Source of the DNA: Rhizobium mesosinicum
Lineage (GTDB): Bacteria > Pseudomonadota > Alphaproteobacteria > Rhizobiales > Rhizobiaceae
Direction: 5' to 3'
Assembly (NCBI RefSeq): GCF_019511345.1
Contig: NZ_JAEUAK010000012.1
Location: 1 to 64,000, forward strand
Length of the DNA stretch: 64,000 bases
Part shown: piece after piece, positions 27,108 through 33,903 of the stretch
How the letters are laid out: the number at the start of each line of letters is the position of its first letter
Numbering within the stretch: the stretch's first letter is position 1
The notes under the pieces: model-generated
Seen by the model: only the letters and a program-made list of their open reading frames with translations
Told to the model about the DNA's origin: nothing
Databases searched by the model: none
Position numbers and translations under genes: made by a program

Positions 27108-27132
27108 GGAACGATGCCTCGCTTCCGCAGTT
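27108..27132 (+). promoter_or_regulatory. EcfG-like general stress promoter of the KGG gene
   Basis: GGAAC at 27108-27112, 17 bases, GTT at 27130-27132: a full match to the EcfG/RpoE2-type consensus. It lies about 60 bases upstream of the KGG protein ATG. Confidence 0.75.
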
Positions 27133-27190
27133 TTCTTATCGAGACGGCAGTCAAGCCGCTCTCGCAAACAATACCAAAGGAGAATCTATC

Positions 27191-27367
27191 ATGGCAAACC
27201 AAGGCGGTTCACACGAACAGCACGTCAAGGCAGGCCAGCAGAGCCACAAGAATACCGGCTCGCAGCAGGCCTCCTCCAACAACAACCAGTCCAGTTCGGG
27301 TACCCGCGGCGGCACGCATGAGCAGCATGTGAAGGCCGGTCAGCAGAGTCACAAGAGCTCTCACTAA
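27191..27367 (+). CDS. small hydrophilic stress protein with two KGG/ConE-like repeats
   Basis: A 58-residue protein made of two copies of GG-(S/T)-HEQHVKAGQQSHK, one at residues 5-19 and one at 40-54, joined by a Ser/Asn/Gln-rich linker. It is related to the KGG-repeat family (ConE/YciG type), hydrophilic proteins induced by stress. ATG 27191 has AAGGAG eight bases upstream; the longer frame from 27074 lacks this. A full EcfG-like promoter precedes it and a strong terminator follows, so it is a single-gene unit. The protein is probably disordered; its molecular role is unknown. Confidence 0.85.
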   Translation: MANQGGSHEQHVKAGQQSHKNTGSQQASSNNNQSSSGTRGGTHEQHVKAGQQSHKSSH

Positions 27368-27387
27368 AATCTGACCAATATGGAAAG

Positions 27388-27411
27388 AAGCCTGCAGAAG
27401 CGGGCTTTTTT
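27388..27411 (+). terminator. intrinsic terminator of the KGG gene
   Basis: Eight-base arms AAGCCTGC (27388-27395) and GCGGGCTT (27400-27407) with an AGAA loop, followed by T residues. Confidence 0.9.
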
Positions 27412-27450
27412 CATGTCTTCCCTTCAACCGCAAACCACGTCGCCGGGCAG

Positions 27451-27690
27451 TTAGTTTCTCTCGCCCGGATAATGGTTCTGCTTGGGCAGGTTCGCCAGAT
27501 GAACCTGTTTGCGGGTGAGCATGTCGGCCGCCGTCGCGACCACTTCGGGTATCTCTTTGAGATCGACAAAATTTGTGCTGGCCATGGCTTCGCCCACCCG
27601 ATAGGCGACGGCATTGGCAGGTATGGTGAAGCCGACATCGTTCAGTGCCTGATGGAGCTCGGCCGAGACGTGATGGGGCGCCGTCCTCAT
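27451..27690 (-). CDS. small hypothetical protein, likely general-stress regulated
   Basis: A 79-residue soluble protein predicted mainly helical (SAELHQALNDVG; PEVVATAADMLTRKQ), with no family recognised. There is no strong ribosome site, but a full EcfG-like promoter lies 30-54 bases upstream of the ATG on the same strand, which supports a real gene. It is convergent with the KGG gene; the KGG terminator lies between their ends. Confidence 0.6.
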   Translation of the reverse strand: MRTAPHHVSAELHQALNDVGFTIPANAVAYRVGEAMASTNFVDLKEIPEVVATAADMLTRKQVHLANLPKQNHYPGERN

Positions 27691-27719
27691 TGCCGACGAC
27701 CGCTACGCCGTTCGCACAC

Positions 27720-27744
27720 AACCCGGACCGTGCTCATGGGTTCC
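27720..27744 (-). promoter_or_regulatory. EcfG-like general stress promoter of the 79-residue protein gene
   Basis: On the minus strand GGAAC (27744-27740), exactly 17 bases, GTT (27722-27720): a full match to the EcfG-type consensus, about 20-30 bases from the ATG at 27690 after the expected start point. Confidence 0.7.
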
Positions 27745-27752
27745 CCACGCCA

Positions 27753-27783
27753 AAAAAGCAAAAGCGGCGGAAAACCGCCGCTT
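27753..27783 (-). terminator. intrinsic terminator of the secreted protein gene
   Basis: Nine-base arms 27762-27770 and 27775-27783 (GCGGCGG/CCGCCGC core) with a four-base loop; on the minus strand it is followed by TTTTGCTTTTTT. It lies 28 bases after the stop of the gene at 27812. Confidence 0.92.
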
Positions 27784-27811
27784 CAGGAAAACCCGGTCTG
27801 CGATAATGACC

Positions 27812-28363
27812 TTACTCGATCGAGCCGACAGCCATTTCATCGACCTGACGGGTCAGCGTCAAGCCGATGACGGGAATCATCTGGCTTTCGACCTTGACCG
27901 AAACCGTGACGTTCATGGTCTTGTCGTCGCGCACGCGGGCAATCATCGCACCGTTTAGCTTGGCGCGGTTGATGCCGACCACGACGGTATCGTTGGTAAC
28001 GGCGCCGGAAACGACATCGAGGCCTTTACCTTCGGCGCCGTCCAGGAACTTGCCCTTGTAGGTGGAGCCGGACTGCGAGATGACGGCGCTCATCGGCTGC
28101 TTAAAGACGCCGACGCGGCAGGTGCCGTCGAGCTTGATGCCGGCGGCGGAATCATCGGCCGGCGAGCCGACGAGATTGCAGGTGAATTTGGTGCCCTTGT
28201 ACTTGCCGGCGACGATCTCGCCAGGCCCCTTCCAGGTGCCGGCGACGGATTCGAAGAAGGCCTTGTCGCGGGTTGCCGCAGTAGCTTGAGGAGCGACGTC
28301 TGCGACCGGAGACAATGCCGCGGCGGCCAGGCCGCATACAAACAGAAACTTGCGCGAATACAT
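27812..28363 (-). CDS. secreted hypothetical protein
   Basis: A 183-residue protein with an N-terminal signal peptide (hydrophobic residues 6-18, likely cleavage after an Ala-rich stretch near ATA, residue 30). The mature part begins AFFESVAGTWKGPGEIVAGKYKG, reminiscent of small lipocalin-like or THAP4-like beta-barrel domains in which GxWxG opens the first strand; this is only an impression. Two Cys residues (TCNLVG; TCRVG) could form a disulfide in the periplasm. Single-gene unit with its own terminator. Function unknown. Confidence 0.8.
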   Translation of the reverse strand: MYSRKFLFVCGLAAAALSPVADVAPQATAATRDKAFFESVAGTWKGPGEIVAGKYKGTKFTCNLVGSPADDSAAGIKLDGTCRVGVFKQPMSAVISQSGSTYKGKFLDGAEGKGLDVVSGAVTNDTVVVGINRAKLNGAMIARVRDDKTMNVTVSVKVESQMIPVIGLTLTRQVDEMAVGSIE

Positions 28364-28572
28364 GGATTTTCCTTGGCAAACACCACTCTGGAACTGGCAG
28401 GCAGTTTTGCCGGAGAATGGTTAACCCTTCCTTTCCGGGGCGCCGAAATGCGCGGAAATGCAGGGTTTCCGCAAGGCAAGACTTTTGAGGAAGTAGATGT
28501 AGAACATTGAATATGCTGCGATTTCCGCAGATTGAATAAGAAGGCATGAATGTGTCTAAATCCGGCAAATTA

Positions 28573-29652
28573 TTAAGAATTGCCGTTGCGCGCCGTCATC
28601 GACGGCGTCAGGTCCGCGATGAAATCGCCGATTCCCGGCCGTTTCAGCGCCCGGAAGGTCAGCGGACGGCAGAGATCCATGGCGGCAATGCCGATCCGCG
28701 CCGTCATCAGTCCGTTGATGACGCCTTCGCCGAGTCGAGCCGAAAGCTTGGAAGCGAGCCCATGGCCGAGCACCTGCTGCACGAGGCTGTCACCGACGGC
28801 AATCGAGCCGGTCACGGCAAGGTGGGCGAGCACGTCACGCATCAATCTCAGCATGCCTAGCGTGCCGGGACGGCCGCCGTACAGTTCGGCCATGGCGCGG
28901 ATCAGGCGGGCAGCCTCATAGAGGACATAGAGCAGGTCGACGATGGCGCGCGGGCTGACGGCCGTGACGATCGAGACACGCTTGGAGGAATTGACGATCA
29001 GAGCGCGTGCCCGTCGATCCAGCGGTGCCAGCAATTCGCGCTCGGCAAGCGCAATCAGATGCGGAGCGTCGATGATTTCGCCTTCGGTTTCCTTCAGCGC
29101 GGCGCGGCCCTTGGCGGTTTCCGGCTTGTTGCCGAGCAGGCCTGTCAGGCGAGCGACGACCGCGCGAGCCTTGGCGGGGCGGGTTTCCAGGACCGCGGCA
29201 TCGGCCTCAGCCTTGATGGTCTGCACCGCGGCAAGCCGCATCATGCCTGTCGTCTCCCTGATGACGATGGCAATGACGGCGAAAATGCCGATCGTGAGAA
29301 CAGCAAGCGCCGCATAACCCAGCCAATCGGCGCGGCTGAAGAGATCGCGGATCAGCCGGTCGGTCCAGAGGCCGAAAGCGAGCGAGAGGAGAATACCGAA
29401 AGCGCCGGCGGCGATGCTGGCAAAGGAGGCACGGCGCTTGCGCGGAGTGGCGACAGGTACCGGGCTCAGATCCTGTTCCGGATTAAGGAAGGGATCTTCG
29501 TCATCCGGCGTCAGCACCACCTCACCGGAAAAGCTTGCGGGCTTGCGACGTTCCCTGCGCGGGGCTTCGAGCGCCGAATTCTCTTCCTCATAGGTGAAGG
29601 CGGCAGGCGTGCGGCGCGGCTGATTGGGCTCATCGATCGGCGGCTTGCTCAT
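28573..29652 (-). CDS. YcjF/TIGR01620 family membrane protein (DUF697)
   Basis: A 359-residue protein with a charged N-terminus, two membrane segments (about residues 82-125, FASIAAGAFGILLSLAFGLWT and YAALAVLTIGIFAVIAIVI), and a C-terminal DUF697-like domain with Ala/Gly-rich helices (PRAIVDLLYVLYEAARLIRAMAE; ending near IADLTPSM). YcjF is the constant partner of the YcjX GTPase, encoded here immediately upstream with a four-base overlap. In enterobacteria the pair belongs to the phage-shock regulon. No psp genes are seen here, so the rhizobial role may be independent membrane-stress work. Confidence 0.9.
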   Translation of the reverse strand: MSKPPIDEPNQPRRTPAAFTYEEENSALEAPRRERRKPASFSGEVVLTPDDEDPFLNPEQDLSPVPVATPRKRRASFASIAAGAFGILLSLAFGLWTDRLIRDLFSRADWLGYAALAVLTIGIFAVIAIVIRETTGMMRLAAVQTIKAEADAAVLETRPAKARAVVARLTGLLGNKPETAKGRAALKETEGEIIDAPHLIALAERELLAPLDRRARALIVNSSKRVSIVTAVSPRAIVDLLYVLYEAARLIRAMAELYGGRPGTLGMLRLMRDVLAHLAVTGSIAVGDSLVQQVLGHGLASKLSARLGEGVINGLMTARIGIAAMDLCRPLTFRALKRPGIGDFIADLTPSMTARNGNS

Positions 29653-31124
29653 GCGAGTCGGTCTCCGAACAGGAACTGCATGGCACGGTCGAGGCGGATA
29701 TGCGGCACGGAGAGTTTGATGCCGCCGCCGATTTCCTCGAGCTGCGGCGGGCGGAAGCGCACGACATTGACATCGGGCAACTCGACCGAGGCGTCGCCGG
29801 CTTCGATGCGCTCGAACAGGGATTCGGGATTTTCCGGCAGATCGCCGGGGAAGATCGCCGTCTTGCGCTCCCCGTCGAAGATTTCGCCGGCGATCTTTTC
29901 ACCGTCCATGGGCGTTCCGACGATGACGGGCAGGTCGTGTCCGTCGCGGCGCACCGTTGCCTCCCGCGTGGCGCGTACGGAGGCGAGCGCCATGACATCG
30001 ATGCCGGCGCCGGCCATGCCGATGCGCTCGATGGCGCGATCGACGAGGCGGCGCGTCAGGCGATCCAGCCTGTCGTGGCTTTCGTGGTGCAAATGGTCCG
30101 CCTTGGTGGCGGCCACCAGCACGCGGTCGATGCGCCGGCCGAGCAGCGACGACAGGATTGAATTGCTGCCGGGACGAAAGCAGGCGAGCACATCCGTCAG
30201 CGCGCGCTCCAGATCCTGCACGGCCTCGGGACCGCGGTTCATGGCCTGCAATGCATCGACCAGCACGATCTGCCGGTCGAGTCGTGCGAAATGCTCCCGG
30301 AAGAAGGGTTTGACGACGACGGACTTATAGGCCTCGTAGCGGCGGTCCATCATCGCCCAAAGCGAGCCGCGCTCGGGCCTTCCATCCGGGGGTAGGGCAA
30401 GCGGCGCGAAAGTCAGCGCGGGCGACCCTTCGAGATCGCCGGGCAGCAGGAAGCGGCCGGGCGGAAGCGTGGAAAGCGAGCGTTCGTCGGCCTTGCAGGC
30501 CTTCAGATAGTCGCCAAAGCGGGTAGCGAGATCGCGGGCGACCATTTCATCAGCGGAAGCGGTGATATCTGTCGCTTTCGTCAGCGCCAGCCAGGCGCTC
30601 GAAAGCTCAGAGCGGATGCCGCTTGCAGCAAGGGCAATGGTTTCCTCGCTGAAGGTTCGGAAATCCTTGCCGAGCAGCGGCAGGTCGAGCAGCCATTCAC
30701 CGGGATAATCGACGATATCAATCGACAGGCGGCCGGGCGAGAACATGCGCGTCCAGGAGCTGGCGCTCTGATAGTCGAGCGTGATGCGCAGCTCAGAGAT
30801 CGCCCGGGTGGAATCCGGCCAGATGCGCTCCTTCACCAGCGCTCGGATATGATCCTCATACTGGAAGCGCGGCACGGCGTCATCAGGCTGCGGCTCCAGG
30901 CGCACAGCCGAAACGCGGCCGGACTGCACGGCTTCGAAGAGCGGCAGGCGGCCCCCATGCAGAAGATTGTGGACCAGAGAAGAAATGAAGACCGTCTTGC
31001 CGGAGCGGGAAAGACCGGTGACGCCGAGCCGGATCGTCGGATTGACGAGACCGCTTGCGCGGTCTGCAAGATTGTCCAGCGCGATCAGCGCATCGTCGGC
31101 GAAGGATGTCAGGCGTGGCGGCAA
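29649..31124 (-). CDS. YcjX family P-loop GTPase/ATPase
   Basis: A protein of about 491 residues with Walker A GLSRSGKT near residue 37 and the family's SIDIVDYPGEWLLDLPLL switch-type motif. Family members are predicted dynamin-like nucleotidases working with YcjF at the inner membrane. The frame is open to 31241, but TTG at 31124 has AGGGA eight bases upstream and gives a start (LPPRLTSFADDALIALDNLADRAS) at the usual family position, so it is preferred. It overlaps the YcjF-like gene by four bases, a classical coupled pair. Confidence 0.9.
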   Translation of the reverse strand: MPPRLTSFADDALIALDNLADRASGLVNPTIRLGVTGLSRSGKTVFISSLVHNLLHGGRLPLFEAVQSGRVSAVRLEPQPDDAVPRFQYEDHIRALVKERIWPDSTRAISELRITLDYQSASSWTRMFSPGRLSIDIVDYPGEWLLDLPLLGKDFRTFSEETIALAASGIRSELSSAWLALTKATDITASADEMVARDLATRFGDYLKACKADERSLSTLPPGRFLLPGDLEGSPALTFAPLALPPDGRPERGSLWAMMDRRYEAYKSVVVKPFFREHFARLDRQIVLVDALQAMNRGPEAVQDLERALTDVLACFRPGSNSILSSLLGRRIDRVLVAATKADHLHHESHDRLDRLTRRLVDRAIERIGMAGAGIDVMALASVRATREATVRRDGHDLPVIVGTPMDGEKIAGEIFDGERKTAIFPGDLPENPESLFERIEAGDASVELPDVNVVRFRPPQLEEIGGGIKLSVPHIRLDRAMQFLFGDRLA

Positions 31125-31210
31125 ATCGGAATCCCTGATGGCACTGTCCGCAATATAGGCCCCACATATAGGAGACCGCCGCTGCCTGAAAAAGAAGCGG
31201 CGGAAAAGCT

Positions 31211-31705
31211 CTAATCGATGACGAAATCGATGAGACGCCAAGTCAAAGCGGAAGCATCATAATCGATGACGGCAAGACCCGATGTGGGAAAACCTGACGG
31301 CAGAGAGGAGGCCATTGCTTCATGGCCGATCAGTGCCTGCAGGGCCTGTTCCATGGTCGGATTATGGCCGACGAGCATGACGGCGCCAACGTCCTGCGCG
31401 TCGATGATTTCGAGATAGGTATCGACCGAGGCGTTGTAGAGCGTGTCGACGAAGCGCATGTCGAGCGTTTCGTCCATGGCCCGATGCACGGCTTCGGCGG
31501 TGTCACGGCAGCGAAGCGCGGTGGAACTGATCAGGATATCAGGACGGTAACCCTTGTCGGCGGCGCGGTCGGCGACGATCTCGGCATCGCCGTAACCCTT
31601 CTGGTTCAGTGGCCGGTCGAAATCGCGCTGTCCCGGCTCGGCCCAGGCGGCTTCGGCATGACGCAGCAGGTAGATCCGGTGGGGTGGAGGCAGGAGGGCG
31701 GCCAT
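31211..31705 (-). CDS. SixA-like histidine phosphatase
   Basis: A 164-residue phosphoglycerate-mutase-like phosphatase with the RHG-type motif LLRHAEAAW (catalytic His16), the second Arg in STALRCRDTAEA and the second catalytic His in MLVGHNPTME. This short form resembles SixA, which dephosphorylates Hpt domains. The start is ATG 31705; the longer frame to 31828 adds residues without homology. It sits 86 bases before the YcjX-like gene on the same strand. The Hpt protein and CckA in this window are possible but unproven targets. Confidence 0.85.
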   Translation of the reverse strand: MAALLPPPHRIYLLRHAEAAWAEPGQRDFDRPLNQKGYGDAEIVADRAADKGYRPDILISSTALRCRDTAEAVHRAMDETLDMRFVDTLYNASVDTYLEIIDAQDVGAVMLVGHNPTMEQALQALIGHEAMASSLPSGFPTSGLAVIDYDASALTWRLIDFVID

Positions 31706-31881
31706 GGGCAAATCCAGCTTCGAACGGAGCCTTTTCAGTAGCGGTTGCAGTCCGGCAACGTCAACCGCCCGCAGGCTTCCGAGGGCGCAAAAGGGGTGCT
31801 CAAACACCGAGTTTTGAAGGCGAAGCAAAAATCGCCATTCGGAATAACGATGCGAAAATAGTCTGTTAGCTTAAATTTATG

Positions 31882-31899
31882 ACAGATTTAAAAATCTGT
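31882..31899. promoter_or_regulatory. AT-rich palindrome upstream of dksA
   Basis: Arms ACAGATTT (31882-31889) and AAATCTGT (31892-31899) are perfect inverted copies around a two-base centre. It lies 84 bases upstream of the dksA start in an AT-rich stretch. It could be an operator or part of the leader. Confidence 0.5.
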
Positions 31900-31982
31900 T
31901 TGCCTGTCTTATTTGGCTTGAATCGCGGATAGCCCTTGGGATATACACCCGGCCAGATGAGATGTTCTTCAGGAGAATCGCG

Positions 31983-32402
31983 TTGAGTGAGAAGATCGAT
32001 CTTAGCAATTATGTACCCTCGGAAGACGAGGAGTTCATGAATACGAACCAGCGCGCTTACTTCAGAGCCAAGCTGGTTGCCTGGAAAAACGATATCCTTA
32101 GAGAAGCGCGCGAAACACTCGACCATCTGGCTGAGGAAAGCGCAAACCACCCCGACCTCGCAGACCGTGCATCCTCTGAAACCGACCGGGCGATCGAACT
32201 TCGCGCCCGCGACCGACAGAGAAAGCTGATCTCCAAGATCGACGCAGCCCTGCAGCGCATCGAAGACGGCACTTACGGTTACTGCGAAGAAACAGGCGAG
32301 CCGATCGGCCTGAAACGCCTCGACGCCCGCCCGATCGCCACGCTGTCGATCGAAGCGCAGGAACGCCACGAGCGCCGCGAAAAGGTTTACCGGGACGAAT
32401 AA
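31983..32402 (+). CDS. dksA: DksA family RNA polymerase-binding regulator with degenerate zinc finger
   Basis: A 139-residue DksA. It binds the secondary channel of RNA polymerase and, with ppGpp, redirects transcription during starvation. The coiled-coil tip DxxDxA is intact (Asp58, Asp61, Ala63). Of the four zinc-ligand positions only Cys101 remains; the others are Thr104, Ser122 and Ala125. Such Cys-poor DksA proteins are known in alphaproteobacteria and can work without zinc. TTG 31983 with AGGAG eight bases upstream is chosen over ATG 31962, which would precede that ribosome site. A terminator follows, so the gene is alone. Confidence 0.93.
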   Translation: MSEKIDLSNYVPSEDEEFMNTNQRAYFRAKLVAWKNDILREARETLDHLAEESANHPDLADRASSETDRAIELRARDRQRKLISKIDAALQRIEDGTYGYCEETGEPIGLKRLDARPIATLSIEAQERHERREKVYRDE

Positions 32403-32436
32403 TCGCTCCCGGAATAATCACTCCCCAGACGGAAAC

Positions 32437-32474
32437 AAAAAGGCACCCCGAGACGATCGCGGTGCCTTTTTTGT
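32437..32474 (+). terminator. intrinsic terminator of dksA
   Basis: Arms AAAAAGGCACC (32437-32447) and GGTGCCTTTTT (32461-32471) with a 13-base loop and T-rich tail. It could also serve the convergent FliO-like gene from the other side. Confidence 0.9.
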
Positions 32475-32528
32475 TTTGGCGGTCTTTGCTCCGGGTCATA
32501 CGGGCCAGCTTTTACTTGTCCCGCCCGC

Positions 32529-33617
32529 TCACTTGTCACGATTGACGCTCATTTCGCCGAAGATGCGGGCAACTTCCTTCTGAAGGGCGGCATCCGCACC
32601 TGTGATCGGCGCCATTTCGGGGTCTCGGCGCGGCATTGAACCGGACTGAGGGGAGCCGGATTGCGAAGAACCGGGCTGCGAGGCAGTGCGAGCCTGCTGG
32701 GCATTGGGTGAGGGAACCACGCGCTCGGCGGCAGGATTGGCTGAAATTTCCTCATCGAGGATGCGCTGGAAATCGCGGCGAATGTCGGCTGACTGCAAAC
32801 CGCCGTCTTCCGTTGCGACACGGGGGCCGTGCGAAACGGCGGAAACGCTCTGGGCCGGTGCGGATACCTGCGGTTCGATGCGCTGCTGCGGCAGTACGCG
32901 CTGACGGGCTGCATCGAGAATATCGGCGGCGTTGCCCGCATCCTGCACGGGGGCGGGGCGTTCGGGCTGCCATGGCTGAATCGGCACCGGGCGCTGCGGA
33001 TCGCCACGTTCGGCCGTGAGCGTCGGAATCGGGCTCGGCTGGACGGGTGCCTGCTGAGCGAACGTCTGCTGCTGGCTGGCCATCGGCGGGGCGACGGCCG
33101 GAGTGACCGGCACTTCGGTCCGATGACGAACGGGCTCGGCCGGCGGCGCGATGACCGGAGCGGGCTCCGGCCTGTGGGTTTCGAAATCGGATTCACCGTT
33201 TCTGGCCACAGGCGGTGCGACCGGGACTGGGACCGGTTTTGGCCGTGGTTGCGGGGCAGGCGGCGGTTGGATGAGCGCGCGTTCTTCGGCCTGCAGCGGA
33301 CGGAACTCGCCTGCCGTTTCCGCCTCCTGCTCCGGCAGGATGCGGCTTTCGATGACGATGTCGGTCGGACCGCCGATCATGACGAGGTGTTCGACATTGT
33401 CGCGGCGCACGAGCACGAGGCGGCGACGGGCATCGACGGCTGCTGCATCGAGCACCTGAAGGCGCGGCTGGCGGTTGCGCCCGCCGCGAACGAAGGGCGA
33501 GGGCGCACGGTTGCGCAGGAACCAGAGAATGGCGATGAGCAGGATGAGCGCAATACCGACGCCGCCGGCGGCAAGCAGGAAGCGGCTACCATAAGCTCCT
33601 ACAACATCATCGAACAT
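32529..33617 (-). CDS. FliO-like membrane protein with long Pro-rich tail
   Basis: A 362-residue protein. After a short N-terminus there is one membrane segment (residues 10-34, RFLLAAGGVGIALILLIAILWFL), then a small domain with the FliO-like pattern LQVLDAAAVDARRRLVLVRRDNVEHLVMIGGPTD split over residues 52-85. The remaining ~270 residues are rich in Pro, Ala, Gln and Glu and probably disordered, ending in a short conserved helix (EVARIFGEMSVNRDK). ATG 33617 has GGAG nine bases upstream and is preferred to 33632. FliO is part of the flagellar export gate, but no flagellar gene is near and the tail is atypical, so another envelope role is likely. Confidence 0.75.
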   Translation of the reverse strand: MFDDVVGAYGSRFLLAAGGVGIALILLIAILWFLRNRAPSPFVRGGRNRQPRLQVLDAAAVDARRRLVLVRRDNVEHLVMIGGPTDIVIESRILPEQEAETAGEFRPLQAEERALIQPPPAPQPRPKPVPVPVAPPVARNGESDFETHRPEPAPVIAPPAEPVRHRTEVPVTPAVAPPMASQQQTFAQQAPVQPSPIPTLTAERGDPQRPVPIQPWQPERPAPVQDAGNAADILDAARQRVLPQQRIEPQVSAPAQSVSAVSHGPRVATEDGGLQSADIRRDFQRILDEEISANPAAERVVPSPNAQQARTASQPGSSQSGSPQSGSMPRRDPEMAPITGADAALQKEVARIFGEMSVNRDK

Positions 33618-33903
33618 AGGCACGCACTCCATTTCGCATTATGGCACAAGAGACGACTTTTCCGTTCCTTAGGCAAGAGCCGCCGGCTCTGTCCAGGCAC
33701 CAACGAAGGCGTTTTCGTGTCATGCAACTTATTTGGCCGGGCGAGCTTGGAGGCAAACTGGCGCGTTTGCCTGTGAATTCAAGCAGTCTGACGAAAGCTG
33801 GTGTTTTTGCGGGCGCAGCAAGTTGATAAGAAGGAAAGACTGCCTGATTCCTGTTTCGCGGCGGCGTTGCGAGCGCGGCAGGGAGGGCTTATGCGAGGAA
33901 TAG

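Noticed and set aside
27209..27721. A 170-codon minus-strand frame over the KGG gene
   Set aside because: Antisense to the KGG gene and out of frame with the better supported 79-residue gene.
28418..28426. TTAACCC motif upstream of the secreted protein gene
   Set aside because: Only part of a CtrA half site, with no second TTAA at the right spacing.
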